Below, piece by piece: positions 18,914 through 27,926 of a stretch of 64,000 nucleotides of DNA. Under the pieces are notes generated by a model. It had not been told where the DNA came from. It searched no databases and saw only the letters and a program-made list of their open reading frames with translations. The translations under genes and the position numbers were made by a program. This stretch comes from Pseudochelatococcus contaminans (lineage in GTDB: Bacteria; Pseudomonadota; Alphaproteobacteria; Rhizobiales; Beijerinckiaceae): contig NZ_JACICC010000005.1 in NCBI RefSeq assembly GCF_014195635.1, forward strand, positions 248,001-312,000, read 5' to 3'. Every line of letters begins with the position of its first letter. Position 1 is the first letter of the stretch.

Positions 18914-19459
18914 ATGCGGCTCACCGCTTCCCGTATCGACATATCCCCGCCGACGCCCGCCGTCAGCATGACGGACTATCGCGATGCGATGGCGCGCCTC
19001 GCGGCCGCCGTCACCATCGTGACCACGGATGGCGCGGCGGGCATGGCGGGCTTTGCCGCCACCGCCGTTTGCAGCGTCACCGACAGCCCGCCGACGCTGC
19101 TGGTCTGCCTCAACCGTAGCTCGTCGGCCCACGCCGCCGTCACCGCCAACCGCGTGCTGTGCGTCAACGTGCTGGACAACCGGCACGCGGCGCTCGGCAA
19201 CCTGTTCGGCGGTCGAACGCCGATGCCCGAACGCTTCGCGGCGGCGGCATGGCATCCGCTCGCAACCGGCGCGCCGGCGCTCGACGAGGCGCTGGTGTCG
19301 TTCGACTGCCGCATCGCATCGGCGAGCCATGTCGGCACCCACGACCTCCTCATCTGCGAGGTCATCGCCATTGACGGCGGCACGGGCGCCCGTCCGCTGC
19401 TCTACTTCCAGCGCAACTACCACGCCATTGCCGCCCCTCCGCCCGCTTCGGAGCACTGA
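18914..19459 (+). CDS. rutF: RutF, FMN reductase partner of RutA
   Basis: 181 residues of the flavin-reductase-like (HpaC/RutF) family, supplying FMNH2 to RutA from NADH. Conserved blocks: [23 protein letters not shown] (two joined parts), [39 protein letters not shown], and [25 protein letters not shown] 18914 has GGAG 8 bases upstream and adds about 18 residues before the family start; ATG 18968 is the alternative. Gene order here is A-B-C-F-D rather than the E. coli A-B-C-D-E-F-G. Confidence 0.92.
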   Translation: MRLTASRIDISPPTPAVSMTDYRDAMARLAAAVTIVTTDGAAGMAGFAATAVCSVTDSPPTLLVCLNRSSSAHAAVTANRVLCVNVLDNRHAALGNLFGGRTPMPERFAAAAWHPLATGAPALDEALVSFDCRIASASHVGTHDLLICEVIAIDGGTGARPLLYFQRNYHAIAAPPPASEH

Positions 19460-19462
19460 TCC

Positions 19463-20275
19463 ATGCATGTCGACATCACCGGCCAGACCGGAGAAAACGC
19501 GCCCACCGTCCTGCTGTCGTCCGGGCTCGGCGGCGCGGGGGCCTACTGGACTCCGCAGACAGAGGCGCTGGGCGAGCATTTCCGCATCCTCACCTACGAT
19601 CATCGCGGCACTGGCCTGACGGGCGGCGAGGTGCCGGAAACGGGCGGTATCGGCGCGATGGCCGACGACGTGCTGGGCATCGCCCGCCGGCATGGCCTCT
19701 CGCAGTTCGACTTCGTCGGCCATGCGCTGGGTGGGTTGATCGGGCTCCATCTCGCGCTGCACCATCCCGATCTCGTCCGCCGGCTGGTGCTGATCAATGC
19801 ATGGAGCGCGGTCGATGCCCACACCGAACGCTGCTTCGACGTGCGCATCGATCTGCTGAAGCATGCGGGTGTGGCAGCGTTCGTGCGCGCGCAGCCACTG
19901 TTCCTCTATCCCGCCGCATGGATGGCGGACAACCCGCAGCGCCTCTCGCGCGAGGAAGCGCACGCGCTGGCGCATTTCCAGGGCCAGACGAACCTGCTGC
20001 GCCGGATAGAGGCCCTGCGCGCCTTCGACATCGACGCACAGTTGCACGCCATCACGACGCCGGCGCTGGTCATCGCAACGCAAGACGACCTGCTCGTGCC
20101 CCACGCCCGTTCCCTGCATCTGGCACAGGGACTGCCGAATGCGCGGCTGGCGCTGCTGCCGCGTGGCGGACATGCGGTGAACGTCACGCAGCCGGACCTG
20201 TTCAACCGCCTCCTGATCGATTTCCTCACCGCGCCCGATGGACACGACATTGAGAAAGCCGCGACCCATGGTTGA
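19463..20275 (+). CDS. rutD: RutD, aminoacrylate-processing alpha/beta hydrolase
   Basis: 270-residue alpha/beta hydrolase. The oxyanion region LLSSGLGGAGAYW and DHRGTGLTGG are clear. The nucleophile elbow reads VGHALGGLIG, with Ala where a serine nucleophile is usual; this loss is also known in E. coli RutD, so it is a family trait and not a mutation here. Base histidine in RGGHAVNVTQPDLFN. ATG is 3 bases after the rutF stop; its 3' end overlaps codA. Role: speeds removal of toxic aminoacrylate. Confidence 0.92.
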   Translation: MHVDITGQTGENAPTVLLSSGLGGAGAYWTPQTEALGEHFRILTYDHRGTGLTGGEVPETGGIGAMADDVLGIARRHGLSQFDFVGHALGGLIGLHLALHHPDLVRRLVLINAWSAVDAHTERCFDVRIDLLKHAGVAAFVRAQPLFLYPAAWMADNPQRLSREEAHALAHFQGQTNLLRRIEALRAFDIDAQLHAITTPALVIATQDDLLVPHARSLHLAQGLPNARLALLPRGGHAVNVTQPDLFNRLLIDFLTAPDGHDIEKAATHG

Positions 20276-21593
20276 TCTCGTCATCCGCGATGCCAGCCTG
20301 CCTGATGGCCGTAAAAACATCGACCTGCTCATCGCCGACGGGCGTATACTGGCCATCGGCCCGGGCCTCGCCGCGCAGGCGACGGCCGGCGAAACCATCG
20401 ATGCCAGCGGCTATCTGCTGTCGCCGCCATTCGTCGATCCCCATTTCCACCTCGACGCCACCCTGTCCCTGGGGCTGCCGCGCCTCAACCGCTCGGGAAC
20501 GCTGCTCGAAGGCATCGCCCTTTGGGGCGAGCTGCGTCCGACGCTGACGCGCGAGGCGCTGGTTGAGCGCGCGCTGCGTTACTGCCACCTCGCCATCTCG
20601 CAGGGTCTGCTGGCGATCCGCAGCCATGTCGATGTCAGCGATCCGCGCCTTGTCACGGCGGAAGCCTTGCTTGAGGTGCGCGATATCGTTTCCCCCTACA
20701 TCGACCTGCAACTCGTCGCCTTCCCCCAGGATGGCTACTACCGCGCGCCGCAGGCGGCATCCGCGCTCGAACGGGCCCTCGACATGGGCGTCGACGTCGT
20801 CGGCGGCATTCCGCATTTCGAGCGGACCATGGCCGACGCAGCGGCTTCCGTCACCGCATTGTGCCGTCTCGCAGCCGAACGGGGGCTGCCGGTCGACATG
20901 CACTGTGACGAAACCGACGATCCGCAGTCGCGTCACATCGAAACGCTGGCGGCGGAGACAATCCGCTTCGGCCTGCATCGACGTGTGGCCGCGTCACACC
21001 TCACCTCCATGCATTCCATGGACAACTACTATGTGTCCAAGCTCATTCCGCTGATGGCGGAAGCGGAAATCAGCGTCATCCCCAACCCGCTGATCAACAT
21101 CATGTTGCAGGGCCGCCACGACAGCTACCCGAAGCGCCGCGGACTGACGCGCGTGCGCGAACTGATGGATGCCGGCATCACCGTCGGCTTCGGCCACGAC
21201 TGCGTGATGGACCCCTGGTACACGATGGGTTCCGGCGACATGCTGGAAGTGGCGCACATGGCCGTGCATGTCGCCCAGATGGCAAGCGTGGAAGACCGGC
21301 ATCGGGCATTCGACGCCATCACGGTGAATTCCGCGCGCATCATGGGGCTCGAAGGCTATGGGCTGGAACCCGGATGCAACGCCGACCTCGTGCTCCTGCA
21401 AGCGCGCGACCCGCTGGAGGCGATCCGCCTCAAAGCCACCCGTCTCGTCGTCATCCGCCGGGGGACGGTGATCGCCCGCGCGCAGCCGCGTGTCAGCACG
21501 CTCACCCTCGGCACGGACACCCGCACCGTCAACGGCGCCGACTACGCGCCTTTTTCCGCCGGACCATCTCCCTCACCCATGCACAAGGACTGA
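20268..21593 (+). CDS. codA: Cytosine deaminase (CodA-like amidohydrolase)
   Basis: 441 residues from ATG 20268 (overlaps the rutD stop by 8 bases); ATG 20238 in frame would give a 10-residue longer form. Closely follows E. coli CodA: PPFVDPHFHLDATLSLGLPR (first metal HxH), IRSHVDVSDPRL, LQLVAFPQDGYY, VDMHCDETDDPQSRH, VAASHLTSMHSMD, and FGHDCVMDPWYTMGSGDML with the metal/catalytic Asp. Converts cytosine to uracil plus ammonia, feeding RutA directly. Its translational overlap with rutD makes it part of the rut operon, an addition not found in the E. coli operon. Confidence 0.9.
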   Translation: MVDLVIRDASLPDGRKNIDLLIADGRILAIGPGLAAQATAGETIDASGYLLSPPFVDPHFHLDATLSLGLPRLNRSGTLLEGIALWGELRPTLTREALVERALRYCHLAISQGLLAIRSHVDVSDPRLVTAEALLEVRDIVSPYIDLQLVAFPQDGYYRAPQAASALERALDMGVDVVGGIPHFERTMADAAASVTALCRLAAERGLPVDMHCDETDDPQSRHIETLAAETIRFGLHRRVAASHLTSMHSMDNYYVSKLIPLMAEAEISVIPNPLINIMLQGRHDSYPKRRGLTRVRELMDAGITVGFGHDCVMDPWYTMGSGDMLEVAHMAVHVAQMASVEDRHRAFDAITVNSARIMGLEGYGLEPGCNADLVLLQARDPLEAIRLKATRLVVIRRGTVIARAQPRVSTLTLGTDTRTVNGADYAPFSAGPSPSPMHKD

Positions 21594-21596
21594 ACC

Positions 21597-22583
21597 ATGA
21601 GATTCCGCATTCCACTGACCCGACGCTCCATTCTGATATCCGGGCTTGTACTCGGGATGGCCGCATGCGCCGGCACGGCGCGCGCCCAACAACCCCTCAA
21701 GGTCGCCGCCGTTCACGCATCGCCGGTCGAGAACGCCTGGAACTCCCGGCTGCACGACGCCCTTCGCGCGGCGGCGGACGAAGGGATCATCACCTATGAG
21801 TTCTCGGAAGGCGTCTCGGCAACAGATTACGCGCGGGCGTTGCGGGACTATGCCGAAAAAGGCAACCAGCTTATCGTCGGCGAAGCCTATGCCATCGAGC
21901 GGGAGGCGCGGCAGGTCGCCCGCGATTATCCCGATACCGCTTTCCTCATGGGGTCGAGCGGCGAGCCGCAGGGCGACAACTTCGGCGTGTTCGGCACCTG
22001 GAACCATGACGCCGCGTATCTCGCCGGCATGCTGGCGGGCGCGCTGACCAGGAGCGGGACGGTCGGCTCGGTGGGCGCAATGCCTATTCCCGAAATCAAC
22101 ATGCTGATCAACGCCTTCGCCGCCGGTGTCAAGGAAGTCCGTCCGGATGCGAAACATCAGGTGTCATTCATCGGCACGTTCTTCGATCCGCCGAAAGCCC
22201 GCGAAGCCAGTTTCGCGCTCATCGACTCCGGGGCCGACATCCTGTTCGGCGAGCGCATCGGCACCGCGGACGCCGCAAGGGAGCGTGGAGTCAGGGCGGT
22301 GGGATCGCTGACCGACTATACATCGCGCTATCCCGACACCGTCTTCGCGAATGCCGTCTGGAATTTCCGTTCGATTCTCGATGCGGCTGTCCGTGACGTG
22401 AATGCGGGCAAGACCACCGGCAACAACTACACCCCCTTCAGCCTGCTGAAGGAAGGCGGCAACGATATCGTCTACGTCAAGGGAGTGGCGCCGGCCGAGG
22501 CGGAAGCCGCCATGGAGGCGAAACGCGAGGCCATCAAGGCGGGAACGTTCGTGACGCCGATCACGACAACTCCGCCGTCATAA
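21597..22583 (+). CDS. BMP-family substrate-binding protein (nucleoside/purine type)
   Basis: 328-residue exported protein of the basic-membrane-protein (BMP/PnrA) family, which binds nucleosides or purine bases. Signal peptide residues 1-29 (SILISGLVLGMAACAGTARA); a cysteine at MAAC resembles a lipobox but lacks the usual -3 residue, so cleavage at ARA-QQ is equally likely. Family blocks: IIVGEAYAI-like LIVGEAYAIEREARQVARD, FGVFGTWNHDAAYLAGMLAG, and SGADILFGERIGTADAARE. Starts 3 bases after codA, so transport and deamination are co-expressed; cytosine or a pyrimidine nucleoside is the likely ligand. Confidence 0.85.
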   Translation: MRFRIPLTRRSILISGLVLGMAACAGTARAQQPLKVAAVHASPVENAWNSRLHDALRAAADEGIITYEFSEGVSATDYARALRDYAEKGNQLIVGEAYAIEREARQVARDYPDTAFLMGSSGEPQGDNFGVFGTWNHDAAYLAGMLAGALTRSGTVGSVGAMPIPEINMLINAFAAGVKEVRPDAKHQVSFIGTFFDPPKAREASFALIDSGADILFGERIGTADAARERGVRAVGSLTDYTSRYPDTVFANAVWNFRSILDAAVRDVNAGKTTGNNYTPFSLLKEGGNDIVYVKGVAPAEAEAAMEAKREAIKAGTFVTPITTTPPS

Positions 22584-22615
22584 CAGATCCCTCGCAGCGC
22601 AACGGGGCATTGGCA

Positions 22616-24166
22616 ATGTCATCGCGACCCATCCTGAAACTCTCGCGCATCACCAAGCGCTTCGGCGCCGTGATCGCCAACGATGACGTCTCGATCAGCC
22701 TGGCGCAAGGCGAAATCCTTGCGCTGCTGGGAGAGAACGGCGCCGGCAAGACGACATTGATGAACATTCTGTTCGGTCACTACGCACCGGACGAGGGCAC
22801 GGTGAGCGTCGATGGCGCCCTGTTGCCGCCGGGTCAGCCACTGGCGGCAATCAGGGCCGGCGTGGGCATGGTCCACCAGCATTTCTCGCTGGCGCCCAAC
22901 CTGACAGTCCTGGAGAATGTCATGACCGGCACCGAGCCTCTCTGGTCCTTCCGCTCCGCGAGGACCGGGGGCAGAAGGAAGCTCGTCGCCCTCTCCGAGC
23001 GTTTTGGCCTCATTGTCGATCCGGATGCGCGTGTCGGAGATCTGTCCGTCGGCGAGCGGCAAAGAGTCGAGATCCTGAAGGCTCTCTATAACGACGCCCG
23101 TATCCTGATCCTTGACGAACCGACCGCCGTGCTGACCAGGCAGGAGGCGGAACGCCTCTTCGCGGTCCTGCGGCAGATGGCCCGGCAGGGGCTGTCGCTC
23201 GTGCTCATCTCCCACAAGCTCGACGAAGTGATGACGACCGCCGACCGGGTCGTCGTGCTGCGCGGCGGCAAGGTGGCGGCCGAGCGGATGACAGCCGACA
23301 CCGACAAGGCCGAGCTTGCGGAACTGATGGTCGGCCGGCGTGTCACACGGCCCGCGCGCGCGGCGGCGAAGCGGGGCGCCATCGCGTTCGAGGCGGCGGG
23401 GCTGTGCGCCGCCGGTGCTGGCGCCGCGCCTCTGGATACCGTCAGTTTCCGGCTGTACGAGGGGGAGATCCTCGCCATCATCGGCGTTTCGGGCAATGGC
23501 CAGACGACGCTGGCGGACGTCATGTTCGGGACACGGAAACCGGACGCCGGCGATCTGCTGCTGCACGGGCGTCCGTTCGAGGGCGGCAGCGTGTGGGCCG
23601 TGCATGAAGCCGGTATCGGCCGCATCCCCGAGGACCGCAACCGCGAAGGCGTCGTCGGCGATATGACCATCTGGGAAAATGCAGTGCTCGAACGCATCCG
23701 GTCGCCGCGCTTCTCCCGCCGGGGGATCGTGGACCGGGCGGCGGGAATCGCGTTCGCTGAACAGATCATGGCGGAATTCGACGTGCGCGGCGGCACGCCC
23801 ACACGCCGGATACGCGCGCTCTCCGGCGGCAACGTGCAGAAGCTCATTCTTGGCCGCAACCTGCTCGACAACCCTCGTATCATCGTGGCCGCCCAGCCCA
23901 CGCGGGGGTTGGACGAGGGAGCCGTCGTCGCCGTTCACGACCGGCTGCTCGAAGCCCGGCAACGGGGGGCCGCGCTGATGCTGATCTCCGAGGATCTCGA
24001 CGAGGTCATTGGCCTCGCGGACAGGGTCCAGGCCATCGTGAAGGGCCGGCTTTCGCCGCCAGTACCGGCTGACCGGGCCGATCCGCGCCTGCTCGGCCTG
24101 ATGATGGCGGGAGACTGGCAGCGCGCCGGGGACATATCCGCCGGGGAGATGGCCCATGCGTCTTGA
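22616..24166 (+). CDS. ABC transporter ATP-binding protein with two ABC domains (BMP/nucleoside type)
   Basis: 516 residues from ATG 22616; a TTG six bases earlier is possible. Domain 1 (residues 1-245): Walker A GENGAGKTTL, signature LSVGERQRVEIL, Walker B LILDEPTAVL. Domain 2 (260-510): degenerate Walker A GVSGNGQTTL, the family insert IPEDRNREGVVGDMTIWEN, signature LSGGNVQKLILGRNL, and AQPTRGLD in place of DEPTRGLD. This tandem layout is that of RbsA/YufO-like ATPases, where the second site is often weak. Downstream permease gene overlaps its end by 11 bases. Confidence 0.88.
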   Translation: MSSRPILKLSRITKRFGAVIANDDVSISLAQGEILALLGENGAGKTTLMNILFGHYAPDEGTVSVDGALLPPGQPLAAIRAGVGMVHQHFSLAPNLTVLENVMTGTEPLWSFRSARTGGRRKLVALSERFGLIVDPDARVGDLSVGERQRVEILKALYNDARILILDEPTAVLTRQEAERLFAVLRQMARQGLSLVLISHKLDEVMTTADRVVVLRGGKVAAERMTADTDKAELAELMVGRRVTRPARAAAKRGAIAFEAAGLCAAGAGAAPLDTVSFRLYEGEILAIIGVSGNGQTTLADVMFGTRKPDAGDLLLHGRPFEGGSVWAVHEAGIGRIPEDRNREGVVGDMTIWENAVLERIRSPRFSRRGIVDRAAGIAFAEQIMAEFDVRGGTPTRRIRALSGGNVQKLILGRNLLDNPRIIVAAQPTRGLDEGAVVAVHDRLLEARQRGAALMLISEDLDEVIGLADRVQAIVKGRLSPPVPADRADPRLLGLMMAGDWQRAGDISAGEMAHAS

Positions 24167-25208
24167 AAAACGGGAAAGCCGTTCGCCAGCCCTCATGCTG
24201 CTGGCGCCCTTGATGGCGGTGGCGGTGGCGCTTGTCATCGTTGGCGGGCTGATAACGCTGGCGGGTGCATCGGCGCCCGAAGCCTTCCTGAAGATTATAA
24301 CGGGCGCGTTCGGCAGCCGGCTGGCGCTCACCGAGACGTTGACACGCTGCGTGCCGCTCATCCTGACCGGTCTGGCGGCCGCCGTCGCGTTCCGCGCCCG
24401 GGTGTGGAACATCGGCGCGGAGGGGCAGTTCTACCTCGGGGCCGCCGCGGTCGCGGCAGTCGGATCGGGCGCGTTGGGCACGATATTGCCCGCGCCTGTC
24501 CTGATCGGTCTTCTGGCGCTCACGGGCGCCATCGCCGGCGCTGTATGGCTGCTGCTGCCTCTGTGGATGCGCTTGCGGTTCTCCGTCGACGAGGTGGTGA
24601 CGAGCCTTCTGCTCAACTTCGTCGCTCTCCTGATCGTCTCCATGCTGCTCGACGGTCCGATGAAAGACCCGCTGGCCTTCGGCTGGCCGCAATCCCTGCC
24701 CGTGCCGGACGACGCCATGCTGCCGAAACTCATCGAGCGCTCACGCCTCCATATCGGCCTGCTGGCGGCGATCGCCATCGCCCTGCTCCTGCATATGGTG
24801 CAATCGCGCACCGTGTTCGGCCTCCAGACCCGCGCGACGGGACTGAACCCGGATGCGGCCAGGTTCGCGGGCGTCCCTCCTGTGAGCACGCTGATCAAGG
24901 TCGCGTGCCTTTCCGGAGGTTTCGCCGGGCTGGCGGGCGCGATCGAGGTGATAGGCGTCAAGGGATACGTCACCAGCGACCTGTCCCCCGGCTTCGGCTA
25001 CTCGGGCATCGTCATCGCCATGCTCGCCAATCTGCATCCGATCGGCGTCGTCGCGGCGGCGCTTTACACAGCGGCGGTTTTCATCGGGGCGGACAGCATG
25101 AGCCGTTCGCTCGGGGTGCCCACCGCCATCGCCGACGTCACCGTGTCCCTGTCGCTGTTGACGATGCTGGTCGCCGTCTTCTTCACCCAATACAGAATAC
25201 GCGCATGA
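24156..25208 (+). CDS. ABC transporter permease 1 (YufP-like, BMP/nucleoside system)
   Basis: 350 residues, about eight to nine membrane spans, BPD_transp_2 fold. Family blocks: VWNIGAEGQFYLGAAAVAAV, DEVVTSLLLNFVALLIV, and the conserved FAGLAGAIEVIGVKGY near residue 255. Start overlaps the ATPase stop by 11 bases. Together with the permease at 25222 it forms the heterodimeric channel of this nucleoside-type importer. Confidence 0.88.
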   Translation: MRLEKRESRSPALMLLAPLMAVAVALVIVGGLITLAGASAPEAFLKIITGAFGSRLALTETLTRCVPLILTGLAAAVAFRARVWNIGAEGQFYLGAAAVAAVGSGALGTILPAPVLIGLLALTGAIAGAVWLLLPLWMRLRFSVDEVVTSLLLNFVALLIVSMLLDGPMKDPLAFGWPQSLPVPDDAMLPKLIERSRLHIGLLAAIAIALLLHMVQSRTVFGLQTRATGLNPDAARFAGVPPVSTLIKVACLSGGFAGLAGAIEVIGVKGYVTSDLSPGFGYSGIVIAMLANLHPIGVVAAALYTAAVFIGADSMSRSLGVPTAIADVTVSLSLLTMLVAVFFTQYRIRA

Positions 25209-25221
25209 AAGGCTTGCAGAG

Positions 25222-26181
25222 ATGACGGAGCTTACGGATATCCTCTCTGCCGCGGGGCTTTGGGCGGCCATGTTGCGCATCGCCACGCCCCTGATTTTCG
25301 GAACGCTCGGCGCGCTGATCGGGGAGCGTGCGGGCGTGCTCAATCTCGGCATTGAAGGCATCATGACCTTTGGCGCCGTCACCGGCTGGCTGGTGGTCTT
25401 CAATGGCGCCGATCTGTGGGTGGGCGTGCTGGCGGCCGCGCTGGCCGGGATGGCTTTCGGACTGCTGCACGCTCTCATGACCGTGACGCTGGGGCTTTCG
25501 CAACATGTCACGGGCCTCGGCATCACCCTGTTCGCCTCCAGCCTGGGCTACTTCATTTTCCGCCTGACGACTCCCGCAGCCTCGACGCCTCCGACGATCA
25601 CGCCCTTCCAGCCTCTTTCATCGGCGATGCCGGGGATCGCATCCCTGTTCGACGGGGGATTCTGGGGTGCTGTCGTGTTCAGCCAGACAACCCTGACCTT
25701 CGCCGCGATCGCCATGGCTGGCCTGCTTGCCTACATTATCCGCGCCACGCCGCTGGGATTGGCCATCCGCATGTCCGGCGAAAATCCCCACGCAGCGGAA
25801 GCGCAGGGCATCAATCCCGTCGTCATCCGGTATGGGACCGTCATGATCGGGAGCGCGCTCATGGCGATCGGCGGCGCATTCCTGACCTTGTCGGCATTCA
25901 ACAGTTTCTTTCCCGGCATGGTGCAGGGACGCGGCTGGATATGCATCGCACTCGTCGTTTTCGCCACTTGGCGACCCGAGCGAGCCTTGTTCGGTGCTTT
26001 GCTGTTTGCTTTCTTCGATGCCTTTCAGCTTCGGCTGCAAGCCGTCCTCGCGGATAGCGTTCCCTATCAGTTGTTCCTCATGGTTCCCTATCTGATATCC
26101 ATTCTGGCGCTGATCGTCATGGCGAGACAGGCCCGTGTTCCGCAAGCGCTGATGCAACCATACAGGCGCGGGGAGCGGTGA
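25222..26181 (+). CDS. ABC transporter permease 2 (YufQ-like, BMP/nucleoside system)
   Basis: 319 residues, BPD_transp_2 fold with about eight spans. Typical blocks: TPLIFGTLGALIGERAGVLN, LGIEGIMTFGAVTGWLVV, and the C-terminal GMVQGRGWICIALVVFATWRP. Starts 13 bases after the partner permease. Last gene of the run that begins at rutA; beyond it base composition changes sharply to AT-rich. Confidence 0.88.
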   Translation: MTELTDILSAAGLWAAMLRIATPLIFGTLGALIGERAGVLNLGIEGIMTFGAVTGWLVVFNGADLWVGVLAAALAGMAFGLLHALMTVTLGLSQHVTGLGITLFASSLGYFIFRLTTPAASTPPTITPFQPLSSAMPGIASLFDGGFWGAVVFSQTTLTFAAIAMAGLLAYIIRATPLGLAIRMSGENPHAAEAQGINPVVIRYGTVMIGSALMAIGGAFLTLSAFNSFFPGMVQGRGWICIALVVFATWRPERALFGALLFAFFDAFQLRLQAVLADSVPYQLFLMVPYLISILALIVMARQARVPQALMQPYRRGER

Positions 26182-27534
26182 TCGTTCCGCGGGCGGATGA
26201 ACCGTATAGGCTCACCGAAAAACCTTTCGAGAGCGCCCGTGCAAATCCCATGCTTACCAAAGATGAAATCACTCGTCTCACACAGGAATTCTACAATCGC
26301 ATTCCGGAAAACCCGGCGCGGTTCAGGAGGACATAGCCTTCATCCACTAAAGCATTTCTCTTTTTGCTCTTTTTTCTTGTGGAGTTCATGTCGCATCGCT
26401 TCATTGCGAAGGCTCGCATCATGCCGATCCCAAGCATTGACGCTTTTTTTCCATGAGCGGAATACGATCTTCGGTAACTTGAAGTTCTTGGCGAATATGA
26501 TATTGCATTGCCCAAATTGATTCATATTCCACTCCCTCAAAAATATACTTCTTTTCTTTTAAATGTAAAATATGTTGCTTCATCTCGGAAAGAATATTTT
26601 TAGCATCGCGCGTTAGGATTTTAAAAAATATTATGTTCTTTTTATTATTGTCATTATTTTTGAAAAATTCAACTTCACGCTCTATGATTTTAATCTTTTC
26701 CAGCGTTTTATCGATGGCACGCAAATTTTTCAGATATTTCTCTTTCTTTGCTTGCAAGTATGAAAGCTGAAGCACTGCGTCTTCGTGGCTTGCAGCAAAT
26801 TCACGAGCTGAAGTTCTCACCGGAGTGTAAGAGCGCCGCTTGCTCCACCTACTCCATCTACGTCGCCTACCCATCGTTCATCTCAAGAATCATAACCTAC
26901 GAATTGAATGCCATAGTCTATTCATATAACTTAACAATTCGAAGTGGGAGGCGCTTGAGTTCGTACCTGTTTTCACAGAAAGTGCGCTCAGGCTTCAGCC
27001 TGTTGCAGCCTGACACCATGGAGCGGCCATCGTCAGATAGCGATTAAGGTGCTGCATCTGTGTAGGCGACCGCGCTGATTAAAAAGCGCAAAAAGCACAA
27101 TGATTTTATGACGTATAGGATGAAAATCTCATTGCAATGCCCATGAATCGTGTTGGACATTCCCGCGCATGAGAACCGCGCATCTCCGTAACAGTCATGC
27201 CTGCGTTTGTGTCGGTTCGGGGGATAAGCTGCGTTAACTATGCACGCGCGATCATCCGGCGCTGACGGTTTTTGGATTTTGCGCGGGGGATAGCGGGGGT
27301 GCTGTTAGGTAGGTGGTAAAGATATGCGACATGCAACACGAATCGCACCCTCGACACGGCATAGCATGAATTCACGATGAGACGCAGCACAAAGCAGTTT
27401 TTTGGAAACAAAGCACGGCGTTTGCGAAATCCACCGTAACAACCTTGCTGCCTATCTGCTGCCTGGCGCAACATGCATTGCAAGTGTGTGTCTGACTACT
27501 CCAGTGTAACCTGTTATTATAGCAGGTTTGTCGA
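26182..27534. other. AT-rich gap with ORF fragments, next to tRNA-Lys 3' end (possible island scar)
   Basis: 1.35 kb with no confident gene. About 26340-26790 is strikingly AT-rich compared with its neighbours. A 28-codon frame at 26250-26336 (MLTKDEITRLTQEFYNRIPE and 8 more) looks like a truncated N-terminus. The minus-strand frame 27238-27483 ends 51 bases from the tRNA-Lys 3' end and its basic C-terminus (PRAKSKNRQRRMIARA) might be an integrase remnant, but I do not recognise a domain. The hypothetical ORF at 26419-26874 is listed separately. I read the gap as the decayed end of an integrated element. Confidence 0.4.
26419..26874 (-). CDS. Hypothetical coiled-coil protein, AT-rich
   Basis: 151 codons, unrecognised. 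The N-terminal 25 residues are very basic (MGRRRRWSRWSKRRSYTPVR), then residues 30-135 are lysine/glutamate-rich helix with heptad character (LQAKKEKYLKNLRAIDKTLE, EMKQHILHLKEKKYIFEG). AAA/AAT-rich codon use is very unlike the GC-rich neighbours, which points to foreign origin. The basic N-terminus may be read-through of non-coding sequence and the true start may be internal. No ribosome site is obvious. Could be a real small gene of a mobile element or a chance frame. Confidence 0.35.
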   Translation of the reverse strand: MGRRRRWSRWSKRRSYTPVRTSAREFAASHEDAVLQLSYLQAKKEKYLKNLRAIDKTLEKIKIIEREVEFFKNNDNNKKNIIFFKILTRDAKNILSEMKQHILHLKEKKYIFEGVEYESIWAMQYHIRQELQVTEDRIPLMEKKRQCLGSA

Positions 27535-27610
<76 letters not shown>

Positions 27611-27926
27611 ATCGACACAGAATCAGGAAATAAATTTCCTTGCGTTGCCCGTCAGGCCAACGCCTTGTGTGATTGCTGATTACCAAACCATTGCCGGCTT
27701 GTCTAGCGATTCACGACATTTTTTTCTGTTTTTGTTTTCGCAGCTGCCACAGCCACGCGAAACCAAGGCAGAGCAAGGAGTTGTGAATCGATGTGAAAAA
27801 ACATCATATATCGTCATGAATGATGCATGACTAATCTCGCACGGAATGTGCTTCATATCTGTCGTGGGGCTTGCTCTGTTTTCAGACAAACAAGCGGTGG
27901 GCAGGTTATAGGCAACTATTTATGCT
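27611..27926. other. Non-coding gap between tRNA-Lys and thiL
   Basis: 316 bp. It must hold the tRNA-Lys promoter (near 27620-27660, minus strand) and the end of the thiL transcript. I see no gene, strong hairpin or repeat; the short open frames here cross the tRNA and are not credible. Confidence 0.5.

Noticed and set aside
19725-19745. RutD as an inactivated hydrolase because the nucleophile serine is Ala
   Set aside because: The GHALG elbow is also the form in E. coli RutD, so it is a family feature.
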